Translations under genes and position numbers: made by a program
Notes under the pieces: generated by a model
What the model was told of the DNA's origin: nothing
What the model saw: the letters and a program-made list of their open reading frames with translations, nothing else
The model's database searches: none
Part shown: positions 1 to 9,758 of the stretch, piece after piece
Layout of the letters: each line of letters opens with the position of its first letter
Position numbering within the stretch: the first letter of the stretch is position 1
Source: DUZB01 sp963747555
GTDB lineage: Bacteria > Desulfobacterota > DSM-4660 > Desulfatiglandales > Desulfatiglandaceae
Direction: 5' to 3'
DNA: 64,000 nt
NCBI GenBank assembly: GCA_963747555.1
Contig: CAVVFZ010000034.1
Coordinates: 440,803 to 504,802, forward strand

Positions 1-103
1 TTGCTTCCAGAACGATCACTTCGTCGCCTTCGTTCACTGCATCCCCAACTTTCACCTTCACATTAAAAACTTTTCCCCCCATAGGGGCGATAATATCACT
101 CAC
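1..103 (-). CDS. Biotin/lipoyl carrier domain protein, N-terminal part only
   Basis: The gene runs off the left edge, so only the first 34 codons are visible. They encode MSDIIAPMGGKVFNVKV followed by KVGDAVNEGDEV, the opening beta-strands of a biotinyl/lipoyl attachment domain; the lysine that would carry biotin lies beyond the window. The GTG start at 101-103 was chosen because an AAGGAGG ribosome-binding site lies 8 nt upstream and the domain begins at once. Proteins of this type are the mobile biotin arm of acyl-CoA carboxylases or decarboxylases. Which complex this one serves cannot be told from the fragment. Confidence 0.75.
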   Translation of the reverse strand, partial: MSDIIAPMGGKVFNVKVKVGDAVNEGDEVIVLEA

Positions 104-329
104 TTTCAGTTCCTCCTTGATAAAAAATTTGGTTCCTTCCTTTTTTATGGGACAACCCATCTTTTCGGGTTTTCGAGAAATCCGAAAAATTGCCGGAAGA
201 TCCTGCCCGGAAACCCCATGAAAACCTAAACGGACAGCAGCTTTAAATAAAACTATCATATATCATTTAATTCATCCGGGTTGTCAAGAACAATATCCGC
301 AAATTAACCCTGAAGGGCACACAGAATTC

Positions 330-358
330 TTGACAGAAACCCTCAAACCCTTTATTCT
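330..358 (+). promoter_or_regulatory. Candidate sigma-70 promoter for the pilC operon
   Basis: TTGACA (330-335) and TATTCT (353-358) are separated by 17 bp, in the 104-451 interval between two divergent genes. On the other strand a second TTGACA (282-287) could serve the biotin-carrier gene, with a poorer -10 (TATATG-like) about 19 bp further on. I see nothing else in this AT-rich 348 bp interval. Confidence 0.45.
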
Positions 359-451
359 CTGATAACCATTTATTTCAATTGTTAAAAATCCATAACATCT
401 TGCATTCATCCTCTGCGCACTGGAGGGCATATCAGGAGGCTCCGAGCCCAA

Positions 452-1660
452 ATGCCGATTTATACATGGGTTGCAAAAACAAAAAAAGGGCGAACAATCA
501 AAGGCGAACTCGATGCTGCTGATGACAAAATGGCGCGCTTTCAACTTAAGAGGCGCAATCTGACCATCAAAAAACTGAAGCCCAAGCCAAAAGACCTTTT
601 TGCCAACGTTTCTTTCATGCAACCCAAAATTTCCAGCAAGGATATTGTCATTTTTACCAGACAGTTTTCCACTATGATCGATGCCGGTCTCCCCATTGTA
701 CAAGGACTGACCATCCTTGCGGAGCAATCCGAAAACAAAACCTTTAAAGCCGTTCTTAAAGAAATTGTCAGCGATGTGGAAGGAGGACTCAGCCTGGCGG
801 AGGCCATGGAAAAACACCCCAAAGTCTTTGATAAGCTCTTCGTTCACCTGATTGCGGCTGGCGAGGTGGGGGGTATTTTAGACGTCATTTTACAACGGCT
901 CGCAGCCTACATTGAAAAAACGCAGAAGTTGAAATCGCAGATCAAGGGCGCAATGACTTACCCGGCGGTCGTGGTGGCGGTAGCCATCATCGTCATTTCC
1001 ATAATACTCATTTTTGTGATTCCCGTCTTCGAAGAAATGTTTGCGGATTTTGGATCCGCCCTGCCATTGCCGACGCAGATAGTCGTAAACATGAGCCGTT
1101 TTATAAAGGGCAATATTCTTTATATTGTGGCTGCCTTTGTCGCCTTAGGCTTTCTTTTCAAGACCTATAGAAAATCCAAGTCCGGAAGAAAAACGACCGA
1201 TGCCCTGGCGCTGAAACTGCCGGTTTTCGGCATCCTTTTGAAAAAGGTGGCAGTCGCGCGCTTCACGCGGACACTCGGAACTATGATCAGCAGTGGGGTC
1301 CCGATTATTTCGGCAATGGAAATCGTCGCCAGGACTTCGGGAAATGTAATCCTGGAAGAAATCATCCTGGAAGTGCGGTCCAGTATCGCTGAAGGCCAGA
1401 CCATCGCCGAACCATTATCGGAAAATGATATTTTTCCGAGAATGGTAATTCAAATGATTTCCGTGGGAGAGGCAACAGGGGCCCTTGACACCATGCTCTC
1501 AAAAATTGCGGATTTCTATGAGGACGAAGTGGATGCCGCAGTGGATGCCCTGACCTCCATGCTGGAACCGCTGCTCATGGTTTTTCTTGGCGGCGCCATT
1601 GGCGGGTTAGTAATTGCCATGTACCTTCCTATTTTTAAAATGGCTGCCGCCCTTGGATAA
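452..1660 (+). CDS. pilC: Type IV pilus inner-membrane platform protein PilC (type II secretion F family)
   Basis: The 402-residue product matches the PilC/GspF platform protein, which sits in the inner membrane and couples the PilB/PilT motor ATPases to pilin assembly. It opens with the family sequence MPIYTWVAKTKKGRTIKGEL and contains two T2SSF repeats, each with FTRQFSTMIDAGLP-type or FTRTLGTMISSGVP-type helices (about residues 68 and 270). The central membrane segments are rich in V/I/A and the end reads GLVIAMYLPIFKMA. Length is normal. It is followed 43 bp later by a PilS-like kinase, as in many pilBTCSR operons, but no pilB, pilT or pilR is in view. The ATG start lies at the usual family start. 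Confidence 0.9.
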   Translation: MPIYTWVAKTKKGRTIKGELDAADDKMARFQLKRRNLTIKKLKPKPKDLFANVSFMQPKISSKDIVIFTRQFSTMIDAGLPIVQGLTILAEQSENKTFKAVLKEIVSDVEGGLSLAEAMEKHPKVFDKLFVHLIAAGEVGGILDVILQRLAAYIEKTQKLKSQIKGAMTYPAVVVAVAIIVISIILIFVIPVFEEMFADFGSALPLPTQIVVNMSRFIKGNILYIVAAFVALGFLFKTYRKSKSGRKTTDALALKLPVFGILLKKVAVARFTRTLGTMISSGVPIISAMEIVARTSGNVILEEIILEVRSSIAEGQTIAEPLSENDIFPRMVIQMISVGEATGALDTMLSKIADFYEDEVDAAVDALTSMLEPLLMVFLGGAIGGLVIAMYLPIFKMAAALG

Positions 1661-1703
1661 CTCAGCTGCCATAACCGGCTCTGATCACTACAGCTTCCGC
1701 GTA

Positions 1704-3377
1704 ATGCTCTTTGAACGGCTTAGGGTTCTGATGTTTTTCAGAGTCCTGTTCATATCCCTCATCCTGGGAATCTCCTTTCTCATACACATCAGGGAATTGC
1801 CAAACCTTCAGTCTGATATCAATGTCTCTTATTATATCCTATTAGCGTCAGTATATTTCATCAGCATCATTTATGCATTTCTGTTAAAACGATTACAGAA
1901 TCTCTCCCTTCTGGCCTACACACAACTCTTGTTAGACACGGTTTTCATCACCGTTCTCATTTATATATCAGGGGGAATTGAAAGCATATTCTCCTTTCTC
2001 TATGTACTTGCCATCATCACTGGAAGCATCATCCTCAATAAGAAAGGGGGATTGCTCACAGCTTCCTGCAGCAGCATCCTGTACGGCCTGGTCATTGATC
2101 TACAGTATTATGGTGTCATTCACCCCCTCGGAAGCAAGATTCTCCAACCCGAACTCCCCAACAGCGTATACCTCTTCTTCACCGTTTTAATTAATATCGG
2201 AGGGTTTTTTCTCGCTGGGTATCTGAGTGGTCTTTTGGCGGAACAGGTAAATAAGAGCCGGATTGAATTACAGACAACGAAGGAGGATCTCGGTCAACTG
2301 GAGGTCTTGCAGAAAAACATTATTGACAGCGTGGCCTCCGGGCTTATTGTCCTTGACGACAACGACAACATTATTCTCTTTAATCCGGCAGCGGAGGAGA
2401 TGTTTGAAAAAAAGGCCTATCTCACATTCGAACATTCCGTGTACGAAATTCTCCCCTCCATGGAAAAGTATATTCGTAATGCCTCGCGGCAAACGGAAGA
2501 GAGAACATTTAAGAACTCCCAGGTAACGGATCTTGATTTTTCCAGATCAGATGGATCTATGACCCATCTGAGGCTCTACATCTCCTCACTCAAACATCTA
2601 ACCGGCAAATCACAAGGCCGTATCCTTGTATTTCAGGATGTAACCCAGATCAAAATGATAGAAGAGGAAAATAAAAGAGTGGAAGGTCTGGCCCTGGTGG
2701 GAGAGCTGGCGGCAGGCATAGCCCATGAGATACGCAATCCCATGGCTTCCATAAGCGGGTCCATTGAAATACTGAAAGATGAAATTATACCAAACGATCT
2801 CAACAATAGGTTGATAGACATTATTTACCGAGAAATTGAACGACTCAACCGTCTCATAAACGACTTTCTGCTGTTTGCAAGATCCGGCGAATCAAAGGTA
2901 AAAAGAATTTCCATCAACAGACTGATCATGGAATCTTTGGAACTCATCCAGAACAGCCGGCACTGGAACAAAGACATAACGATTTTCACAAAAATAGACC
3001 CGGATACCATCATTGAATCGGATCCGGATCAGATCAGGCAAGTATTATGGAATCTCTTTATTAATGCCGTAGACGCCATGGAGAACAGAGGTGAACTGCA
3101 CATCGAAACCGCTCCTGCAACGCTGCTCTCAGAAAAGGAGGCAAAAGGAATCAGGATTGTGATTCGTGATACGGGCAGGGGTTTTGATGAAGAAGGATTC
3201 GCACATCTGTTCATGCCCTTTTTTACAACCAAGAAAACGGGATCAGGACTGGGTCTTGCCATTGTAAAACGAATTATGGACAGACTTCATGGAAAAATTT
3301 ATGGGGGGAATCATCCGGAAGGGGGCGCTGAAATATCCATTTTGCTTCCTCTGAGCTTGAACGTCTCCGATTCCTGA
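1704..3377 (+). CDS. PilS-like membrane sensor histidine kinase with PAS domain
   Basis: This 557-residue kinase has about six N-terminal membrane helices (residues 1-190), a PAS domain (about 200-320) and a complete kinase core. The H-box is ELAAGIAHEIRNPMASISGS, the N-box QVLWNLFINAVDAM, and the G boxes DTGRGFDE and GSGLGLAIVKRI. This arrangement is that of PilS/AtoS-type kinases that phosphorylate NtrC-family regulators. ATG at 1704 was preferred over an upstream start inside pilC, because translation from there begins directly before the first membrane helix. Its position after pilC suggests control of pilus genes through a PilR partner, but that partner is not in the window, so the role is inferred. 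Confidence 0.85.
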   Translation: MLFERLRVLMFFRVLFISLILGISFLIHIRELPNLQSDINVSYYILLASVYFISIIYAFLLKRLQNLSLLAYTQLLLDTVFITVLIYISGGIESIFSFLYVLAIITGSIILNKKGGLLTASCSSILYGLVIDLQYYGVIHPLGSKILQPELPNSVYLFFTVLINIGGFFLAGYLSGLLAEQVNKSRIELQTTKEDLGQLEVLQKNIIDSVASGLIVLDDNDNIILFNPAAEEMFEKKAYLTFEHSVYEILPSMEKYIRNASRQTEERTFKNSQVTDLDFSRSDGSMTHLRLYISSLKHLTGKSQGRILVFQDVTQIKMIEEENKRVEGLALVGELAAGIAHEIRNPMASISGSIEILKDEIIPNDLNNRLIDIIYREIERLNRLINDFLLFARSGESKVKRISINRLIMESLELIQNSRHWNKDITIFTKIDPDTIIESDPDQIRQVLWNLFINAVDAMENRGELHIETAPATLLSEKEAKGIRIVIRDTGRGFDEEGFAHLFMPFFTTKKTGSGLGLAIVKRIMDRLHGKIYGGNHPEGGAEISILLPLSLNVSDS

Positions 3378-3469
3378 ATGCTGCATCATCGTTTCGGCAA
3401 ACCTCTCCGGCAAGAGCTGAAGAAGACCCCCGGTTCTTCCCATAAAACACTTATTCTTCATCCGATTAT

Positions 3470-5992
3470 ATGGTGGAAAAAATCATGTCCGTTCTGGATC
3501 AACCCTGGTTTTCACAAATCAGACGTCCCGGCCGTTACTTAGGGAACGAAATAAATGCCGTAAGGAAAGACCTTTCCAAAGTGGAGGTGTCCATTGCACT
3601 CGTATTTCCTGATACCTACGAAATCGGGATGTCCCATCTCGGATTAAAGATCCTCTATAACCTGCTGAACAGAGAGCCATGGATAGCGTGCGAAAGGGCA
3701 TTTTCGCCCTGGATAGACATGGAAGAAGCCCTGAGGCGGGAGAAGATTCCCCTTGCCTCTCTGGAATCCGGCCGGCCCCTTTCAAATTTCGACATCGTTG
3801 GATTCAGCATTCAACATGAGTTGTGTTACACAAATATACTGAACATCCTGGATCTCTCCGGGATACCTTTTTTGTCCTCGGAAAGAAACAGCGAGAGCCC
3901 GCTCCTTATCGCCGGGGGGCCCGCCTGTTTCAACCCTGAACCGGTTGCCGACTTTTTTGATTTGATGGTCGTCGGAGACGGTGAAGCGGCAGTGCTTGAT
4001 ATATGCAGGACCGTGCGAAAATCAAAACAACAAAAGCCTTGCGACAGAAAAACACTGCTCAGAGAGATGGTCCCCATAGCCGGCGTATACATCCCTTCTT
4101 TTTTTCAGATAGGATATTCCGCCGGTGGAGATATCCGGTCCGTTGAATCCAGCCTGCAGGGGTACACCAGCGTCAGAAAGGCGATTTTGCCGGATATCGA
4201 TACCTATCCCTACCCCGAGCGGCAAATTGTGCCCTTCACGGAGCCTGCTCATGATCGGGTTTCCGTGGAAATCGCCCGCGGATGCACCAGGGGATGCAGA
4301 TTCTGCCAGGCAGGGATGATCTATCGACCGGTTCGGGAAAGAAAACTGGCATCGATTCTCAAGAAAGCCGAAAACACCCTCCGTTTGACAGGCTATGAGG
4401 ACCTCTCTCTTCTGTCGCTGAGCTCCGGGGATTACAGCTGTATAGGGGCATTGCTCAAAGAGCTTATGGACAGGTACTCCAGCGAAAAAGTGGCCGTAAG
4501 CCTGCCTTCCCTCAGAATGGATTCCCTCGATAAGCAAATGATGGAACAGATAAAGCGGGTTCGAAAGACAGGCTTTACCCTGGCGGTTGAAGCCGGCAGC
4601 GACCGGCTCAGGAGAATGATCAATAAAGGTCTCACGCAGGAAGAGATTCTCAAAACCGCTCAAAAAGTCTATGAATCGGGTTGGAAACTGATAAAACTCT
4701 ACTTCATGATAGGGCTGCCCTTTGAACAGGATGAGGATATCGAGAATATCATCCTTTTGGCCCGAAAAGTGGCGGGGTTGGCAGGGAAGAAACAGAAAAA
4801 GGCGGTACTCAACGTGAGTATTTCCACCTTTGTGCCGAAATCTCACACGCCTTTCATGTGGGCGCCCCAGATATCGTTGGCGGAAAGTCGTAGAAAAATT
4901 AAGTTAATTCAGCAGGGCTTGCACGGAACAAGGGTTAAGGTTAAATGGAACCAACCTGAATTAAGCTGGCTGGAAGGCGTTTTTTCAAGAGGAGACAGAA
5001 GGCTCGCAAAGGCCGTAGGGGAAGCATGGAAACTTGGCGCACGGTTTGATGCCTGGGGAGAACAATTTCGGCGGGATCTTTGGGAAGAGGCCTTTTCCAG
5101 AACAGGAGTGGACCCCGATTTCTATTTGTGCCGTAAGAGAAACTTTCAGGAAATCCTGCCATGGGACCACATTGACTCAGGCGTTGAAAAGAGATTTTTC
5201 AAGGAAGAGCTGAGGAGGGCAACCGAAGCGATATTAACGCCCGATTGCAGAAAGAACTGCCTGGAATGCGGCGTGTGCGATCACAAGACCATTGATCCCG
5301 TACTCCATAAAGAACCGAACCTGTCTTCCGCGGCCGAAAAACCAGGATCGTTTTCTCCCGAGCCCGCCCAAAAATATCGGATTACTTTTAGAAAGACCGG
5401 CCCCCTCAGACATCTGGGACATCTGGAAATTGTCCGAATGTTCATCAGGGCTTTCAGGAGGGCCGACCTCAAAATGCACTATTCCCAAGGCTTTCACCCA
5501 ATGCCGAAGATCTCTTTCTATTCGGCCTTGCCTGTAGGGACCGCCAGTCTGGAAGAAGTGCTGGACATCGAACTGATGGGCCAAGAAGATGTCGATGCCA
5601 TAGAGGAAAAACTGAACCGGCAGCTTCCGAAAGAAATGGCCGTTATCCGGGTAACAAAAGTCGCTGCCTCGGAAAAAAAACCACGGTTGAAAGAAAGCCG
5701 ATTTCTTCTTTCCACGTTCGGAATATCCCTTGAAAAAGATTATGTAAGCCGATTTCTGAAGTCGGAAAAATTTCCAGTCGTCAAAATGGATAAAAATGGC
5801 GAGCAGGAAATAGATGCATGCTCGCTCGTAAGCTCCCTCTCGCTTGTTGAAGATGACAAAATCGAAATGACCATAAAAAACACGGTGGGAAGGGGATTGA
5901 GACCGGCAGAAATCGCAAAAGCGATCTTCCGTTTAAGCGATGAAGACGTCCTTCGGATAGAAACGGTAAAGACGGGGCAGATCCTCGAATAA
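3470..5992 (+). CDS. Radical SAM protein fused to DUF2344 domain (TIGR03960/TIGR03936 type)
   Basis: The 840-residue protein has a B12-binding-like N-terminal region, then a radical SAM domain with the canonical CX3CX2C cluster motif in IARGCTRGCRFCQAG (about residue 275). A C-terminal DUF2344 domain begins near residue 640 (YRITFRKTGPLRHLGHLE, YSQGFHPMPKISF). The two parts are separate genes in some bacteria and fused in others. A cysteine group CRKNCLECGVC lies between them and could hold an extra metal site. It lies 35 bp upstream of RNase G, the usual context of this family, which suggests a link to RNA or translation, but no reaction is established. ATG at 3485 is an alternative start. 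Confidence 0.85.
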   Translation: MVEKIMSVLDQPWFSQIRRPGRYLGNEINAVRKDLSKVEVSIALVFPDTYEIGMSHLGLKILYNLLNREPWIACERAFSPWIDMEEALRREKIPLASLESGRPLSNFDIVGFSIQHELCYTNILNILDLSGIPFLSSERNSESPLLIAGGPACFNPEPVADFFDLMVVGDGEAAVLDICRTVRKSKQQKPCDRKTLLREMVPIAGVYIPSFFQIGYSAGGDIRSVESSLQGYTSVRKAILPDIDTYPYPERQIVPFTEPAHDRVSVEIARGCTRGCRFCQAGMIYRPVRERKLASILKKAENTLRLTGYEDLSLLSLSSGDYSCIGALLKELMDRYSSEKVAVSLPSLRMDSLDKQMMEQIKRVRKTGFTLAVEAGSDRLRRMINKGLTQEEILKTAQKVYESGWKLIKLYFMIGLPFEQDEDIENIILLARKVAGLAGKKQKKAVLNVSISTFVPKSHTPFMWAPQISLAESRRKIKLIQQGLHGTRVKVKWNQPELSWLEGVFSRGDRRLAKAVGEAWKLGARFDAWGEQFRRDLWEEAFSRTGVDPDFYLCRKRNFQEILPWDHIDSGVEKRFFKEELRRATEAILTPDCRKNCLECGVCDHKTIDPVLHKEPNLSSAAEKPGSFSPEPAQKYRITFRKTGPLRHLGHLEIVRMFIRAFRRADLKMHYSQGFHPMPKISFYSALPVGTASLEEVLDIELMGQEDVDAIEEKLNRQLPKEMAVIRVTKVAASEKKPRLKESRFLLSTFGISLEKDYVSRFLKSEKFPVVKMDKNGEQEIDACSLVSSLSLVEDDKIEMTIKNTVGRGLRPAEIAKAIFRLSDEDVLRIETVKTGQILE

Positions 5993-6027
5993 GGTTCTGG
6001 TAAAACAGGAGAGGAGGAAATATTTTC

Positions 6028-7554
6028 ATGACAAGTGAGCTCATTATCAACGCCAGATCTTACGAAACCAGGGTGGCCCTTGTGGAAAACGGTCTGGTCG
6101 CGGAACTCCACATTGAGAGGGACGAGGGCCAGGAATTGATGGGCAACATCTACCGTGGAAAGGTTGCCAGGGTGCTTCCCGGCATGCAGGCGGCCTTCAT
6201 CGATATCGGCCTTGACAGAAGTGCATTCCTCTATGTATCTGATGTTTATAAAGATTTTTCAGACATCGAGAAATTGATGCTGGAAGGCTGTACCGGAGAT
6301 CAGAACGTCAAGGATATTGATGACATACCCGGAGCCTATCACCAGAGTGGCCATGCCTTTCATATCGAAGAACTTCTCAGTGAGGGCCAGAACATCATGG
6401 TGCAAGTGGCAAAGGAACCTCTGGGAAGAAAAGGGGCACGGCTCACCTCACATATCTCTCTTGCGGGCAGACACCTTGTCCTCATGCCTACGGTGGATCA
6501 CATCGGGATCTCCCGAAGAATTGAGTCCAGGGAAGAAAGTGAGCGATTAAAAAAGATTATTCAGGAAATACGACCCGGCAATTTGGGCTTTATTGTCAGA
6601 ACGGTTGGGGAAAATTGCAGCAGAGAGAAATTTGCGGCGGAAATGGATTTTCTACTGAAGCTCTGGGAAAACACCAAGGAAAAGATGAAAAAGGGAACAA
6701 ATCCGAGTCTGCTGTATAAAGACCTCTCCATTTCGCTCAGGGCGGTCCGCGATCTTTTTACAAGAGAGGTAGACAGGCTTATCATTGATTCGGAACAGGC
6801 TTATGAAGACGTCATGGCGTTTATAGAGACTTTTGCACCCAAACTAAAGTATTCCGTGGAGCTTTATGAAGGCGCGGATCCCATTTTTGATGCCTTCGGA
6901 ATAGAGATAGAGATCGCCAGGGCGCTTGGAAATAAAATCTGGCTTAAATCCGGCGGATATATCGTTATAGAACTTACGGAAGCCTTGACATCCATTGATG
7001 TCAATACAGGCAGCTATGTGGGGAAACGAAATCTGGAAGAGACTATCTTAAAAACAAATCTCGAGGCGGTAAAAGAGATAGCCTATCAGTTGCGATTCAG
7101 AAATATAGGCGGAATCATCGTTATCGATTTTATCGACATGGAGAAGTGCCAGAATCGTCAGCGTATTTTCTTGGCCCTCAAAGAAGCCATGAGCAAGGAC
7201 AAGGCAAAGACCAATATCCTTCCCATGTCGGACTTGGGCCTGATCGAAATGACTCGTAAAAGGACGAGAGCAAGCTTGAACCGACTTCTGACTGAAAATT
7301 GTAACTACTGTGACGGCCGGGGAACGCTCAAATCGGCAAAGACCATCTGCTATGAAATATTCAGGGAACTGGAAAGAGAATTTTCAGCACCGGAAGATGG
7401 AAGCATTTTTCTGGTAGTCCATCCGGAAATCGAAAAGACCCTGCGAGAAGAAGAGCAGAAAACCATCCTTGATCTGGAGAAAAGAACCGGAAAGCGTATC
7501 ATTATTACGGGGAATAAAGCTTTCCACCTGGAGCAATACGAAATAAGCGTATGA
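6028..7554 (+). CDS. rng: Ribonuclease G/E family endoribonuclease
   Basis: At 508 residues this is RNase G-sized and lacks the long C-terminal scaffold of RNase E. The S1-like RNA-binding domain is visible as GNIYRGKVARVLPGMQAAF and carries an insertion of about 40 residues after FLYVSDVY. The catalytic core includes the acidic stretches SIDVNTGSYVGKRN and GGIIVIDFIDM, whose aspartates bind the catalytic magnesium. The zinc-link cysteines are in NCNYCDGRGT near residue 430. The enzyme makes 5'-monophosphate-sensitive cuts in single-stranded RNA for rRNA and mRNA processing. A GAGGAGG ribosome-binding site precedes the ATG. It probably forms an operon with the radical SAM gene upstream. Confidence 0.93.
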   Translation: MTSELIINARSYETRVALVENGLVAELHIERDEGQELMGNIYRGKVARVLPGMQAAFIDIGLDRSAFLYVSDVYKDFSDIEKLMLEGCTGDQNVKDIDDIPGAYHQSGHAFHIEELLSEGQNIMVQVAKEPLGRKGARLTSHISLAGRHLVLMPTVDHIGISRRIESREESERLKKIIQEIRPGNLGFIVRTVGENCSREKFAAEMDFLLKLWENTKEKMKKGTNPSLLYKDLSISLRAVRDLFTREVDRLIIDSEQAYEDVMAFIETFAPKLKYSVELYEGADPIFDAFGIEIEIARALGNKIWLKSGGYIVIELTEALTSIDVNTGSYVGKRNLEETILKTNLEAVKEIAYQLRFRNIGGIIVIDFIDMEKCQNRQRIFLALKEAMSKDKAKTNILPMSDLGLIEMTRKRTRASLNRLLTENCNYCDGRGTLKSAKTICYEIFRELEREFSAPEDGSIFLVVHPEIEKTLREEEQKTILDLEKRTGKRIIITGNKAFHLEQYEISV

Positions 7555-7591
7555 GGGGAAGAGACGCCTCTTCAACGCAATATCAAAACCA

Positions 7592-7819
7592 TCAAAGCTT
7601 TCGGCGTTTTATACGCAGATTTGCCAGAGCAGCTTCGATATCGGCCTTTGAAAATACTTTTAGGCATTTCGTGCATTGAAATTTTTCTTCAAAAATTTTG
7701 TCGTAAATCAGTTCATCAGAGAAGTTGACGCCGTGAAACCGAACACCGAAGTTATGAATAGGGACAAAATCTTTATTGGAACAGCTTTCGCAGACAAAAT
7801 ACTCCGGCGCCTCAGACAT
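7592..7819 (-). CDS. Small zinc-ribbon protein
   Basis: This 75-residue protein has two CXXC pairs, FVCESC near the start and FQCTKC near residue 50, the spacing of a zinc ribbon. It ends in a basic tail (RIKRRKL). The ATG at 7817-7819 has an AAGGAGAT ribosome-binding site a few bases upstream. The gene lies just downstream of tRNA-Thr on the same strand and converges with rng. It looks like the short FmdB/zinc-ribbon proteins common in Desulfobacterota, but I do not recognise a specific family and assign no function. Confidence 0.7.
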   Translation of the reverse strand: MSEAPEYFVCESCSNKDFVPIHNFGVRFHGVNFSDELIYDKIFEEKFQCTKCLKVFSKADIEAALANLRIKRRKL

Positions 7820-7863
7820 CAGAATCTCCTTGAAAAACAGCTCGCAAAAAATGTAAAAAAAGC

Positions 7864-7939
7864 TGGAGCCACCGTGCGGAATCGAACCGCAGACATCCTC
7901 ATTACGAGTGAGGTGCTCTACCAACTGAGCTACGGTGGC
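7864..7939 (-). tRNA. tRNA-Thr (anticodon CGU)
   Basis: The minus strand folds as a full cloverleaf. The acceptor stem is GCCACCG/CGGTGGC, the D-arm is GCTC/GAGC, and the anticodon stem is CCTCA/TGAGG with loop CTCGTAA, giving anticodon CGT. The T-arm is TGCGG/CCGCA with loop TTCGATT. The 3' CCA is encoded in the DNA (7864-7866). It reads the threonine codon ACG. Confidence 0.97.
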
Positions 7940-8109
7940 CCATGAACAATTTTTCGGCAATATAGTGTTTTTCAGAAAAAGTGTCCATCTTTTTTTTGCT
8001 TTTATTGGAACATTGTGGATGGTCTGTAAGAGCACCCGCACAAGGGGTGGATCGTTTTCTTATCACTTGCCGGGACAGACTTATCCATTTCAACAAACAG
8101 GAGGATTTC

Positions 8110-8829
8110 ATGAAAAAGCCGAAAGACTATATTGTATTTCCCCTTGATTTCAGCAATCAGCGCGAAGCACTTTCCTACGTAGACCTCCTCAAGGATCATG
8201 TGGGAATCTTTAAAGTGGGGCTGGAATTATTCATCGCCCAGGGGCCTGAAATCCTTAAAAAGATACACGACGTGACGGAGGCCGGGATTTTTCTGGATCT
8301 CAAACTGCACGACATCCCGGCTACCGTCAAACGGGCCTTCCTGGCCGCAAGTGCCTACCGGCCCCGCTTTGTCACGGTTCACTGCGACGAAGGGAAAGAG
8401 GTGCTCACGGATGTAGCCCAAAGCAATCAGGGAAACACCAAAATACTGGCGATCACCGTCCTCACAAGCCTGGACCAGAACAAACTTGAAGCCCTTGGGT
8501 ACCAAAGGAAATACACGGAGAATCTCTCGGCTCTCGTGCTCTTAAGGGCGCGCATGGCCGTAGAGGCCGGATGTCATGGAGTCGTATGTTCCGGTCATGA
8601 AGTGAGCATGGTAAAAAAAGAGGTCGGTCCGAATCTGCTTGCCGTAACCCCTGGGATCCGCCCAGCCTGGTCGATAGTCGATGGAGACGACCAGAAGAGG
8701 GTGGTTACCCCGGCACAGGCCATAAGGGCAGGTGCGGATTACATTGTCATCGGAAGACCGATCCGAGATGCCGCCGACCCACGAAAAGCCGCCGAAATGA
8801 CGGCAGAGGAGATATTATCAGCCCTTTGA
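8110..8829 (+). CDS. pyrF: Orotidine-5'-phosphate decarboxylase
   Basis: This enzyme performs the last step of de novo UMP synthesis, decarboxylating orotidine monophosphate. The 239-residue length is normal for the bacterial short form. The catalytic Lys-Asp charge network motif is present as FLDLKLHDIPATV, with the substrate aspartate in PLDFSNQREA at the N-terminus. The phosphate-binding end shows VTPGIRP and ADYIVIGRPI. The ATG at 8110 was chosen over an upstream start because it has a clear AGGAGGA ribosome-binding site and gives the usual family N-terminus. The upstream neighbour is a tRNA on the opposite strand, so pyrF seems to be transcribed alone. Confidence 0.95.
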   Translation: MKKPKDYIVFPLDFSNQREALSYVDLLKDHVGIFKVGLELFIAQGPEILKKIHDVTEAGIFLDLKLHDIPATVKRAFLAASAYRPRFVTVHCDEGKEVLTDVAQSNQGNTKILAITVLTSLDQNKLEALGYQRKYTENLSALVLLRARMAVEAGCHGVVCSGHEVSMVKKEVGPNLLAVTPGIRPAWSIVDGDDQKRVVTPAQAIRAGADYIVIGRPIRDAADPRKAAEMTAEEILSAL

Positions 8830-8868
8830 AAGGCTGTCTTCGCGATCAGAGAAAACGATCTTAAAACA

Positions 8869-9522
8869 TTAATCGGACCAGGACCGACCTTCCGTCAACT
8901 CAGCGACGACCAGCCCTTTCGGGCTATTGCTATCAAATTCATTTCTCAATTCGTACAGGGCATCGAACCCATCTTCAATGGTATTATAATAAAAATCTTC
9001 CGCCAGAATCCTGAATGTTTCCGGGTCCTGCTCCAACCTGCACGCCCTCATATACATTTCTATCAGCTCGCCAAGCATGCCGTGAAAACTGTGAAAAAAC
9101 GCCAGGTCATCCAGCAGTCCGGGGTCCACGGGGCATCTTTGAATTCCAAACAGCAGGAGCTCTTTCAGATAGATATTTCCTTTTCTGAAATATTTCCTCA
9201 ATAGTGGAAGATTGGGTTCCTCTGCATATTTTTCTTTCAGAAAGGCTTCCAGTATCCCTTCGGACGGGACGGCATTTCCTTCAAAATATTTCACAAGGAG
9301 TCGCTGGTTCCTGTTTGAAGGCAAGGCTTTTCCTTCCTGCTCTTCCTCTGAATCGTAATCATCAAACCATCCGAAACCGGCCTCTCGCGGTCTGGAAGGA
9401 TAATCCTCAGGATACTCATCGAAAAGGTTGTGCGCCCTTTCAAACAGGATATCCTCTCTCAGTTTCCCGTATTCCTCAAATATCCGGTTCAGATTTCCCC
9501 TGGTTTTATCTTCCTTCCCCAT
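8869..9522 (-). CDS. Hypothetical acidic, probably helical protein
   Basis: The product is 217 residues, with no signal peptide, membrane segment or motif that I recognise. It is acidic (a cluster DDYDSEEEQEGKA near residue 55) and appears helical, with leucine-rich stretches in its second half (LPLLRKYFRKGNIYLKELLL) that recall TPR/HEAT-like solenoids. The ATG at 9522 has a GAAGGA ribosome-binding site, which supports it as a real gene. It converges with pyrF. No function is assigned. Confidence 0.6.
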   Translation of the reverse strand: MGKEDKTRGNLNRIFEEYGKLREDILFERAHNLFDEYPEDYPSRPREAGFGWFDDYDSEEEQEGKALPSNRNQRLLVKYFEGNAVPSEGILEAFLKEKYAEEPNLPLLRKYFRKGNIYLKELLLFGIQRCPVDPGLLDDLAFFHSFHGMLGELIEMYMRACRLEQDPETFRILAEDFYYNTIEDGFDALYELRNEFDSNSPKGLVVAELTEGRSWSD

Positions 9523-9691
9523 GTTTCCTTCTCCCTGAAAATTCTTTCCTCCAGAAAGTCACTCAAAAGCGATTGGACGCCGTCCATCCGCAACAGACGT
9601 CTCCTCATCCGAAGCTTAACACCCTTCTGTGTTCTCCTTGCATAGTTCTCTATTATAAGACTTTTTCGAGTCAAGTGAAGCATAAAAATCC

Positions 9692-9758
9692 CGGCCTTTT
9701 TCCTTATGGTTTTCCCCCCTTAGCCGGCTGTCTGGAAAAGCCATAAGGGCAATGGCCG
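9692..9758. repeat. Imperfect palindrome (hairpin-forming)
   Basis: Nested arms CGGCC/GGCCG, CCTTATGG/CCATAAGG and TTTTCC/GGAAAA pair across 9692-9758, around an inner AGCCGGCT palindrome. It lies in the 9523-9848 gap between divergent genes and has no T-tract on either side, so it is not a clear terminator. The rest of this gap shows no gene. Confidence 0.5.
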
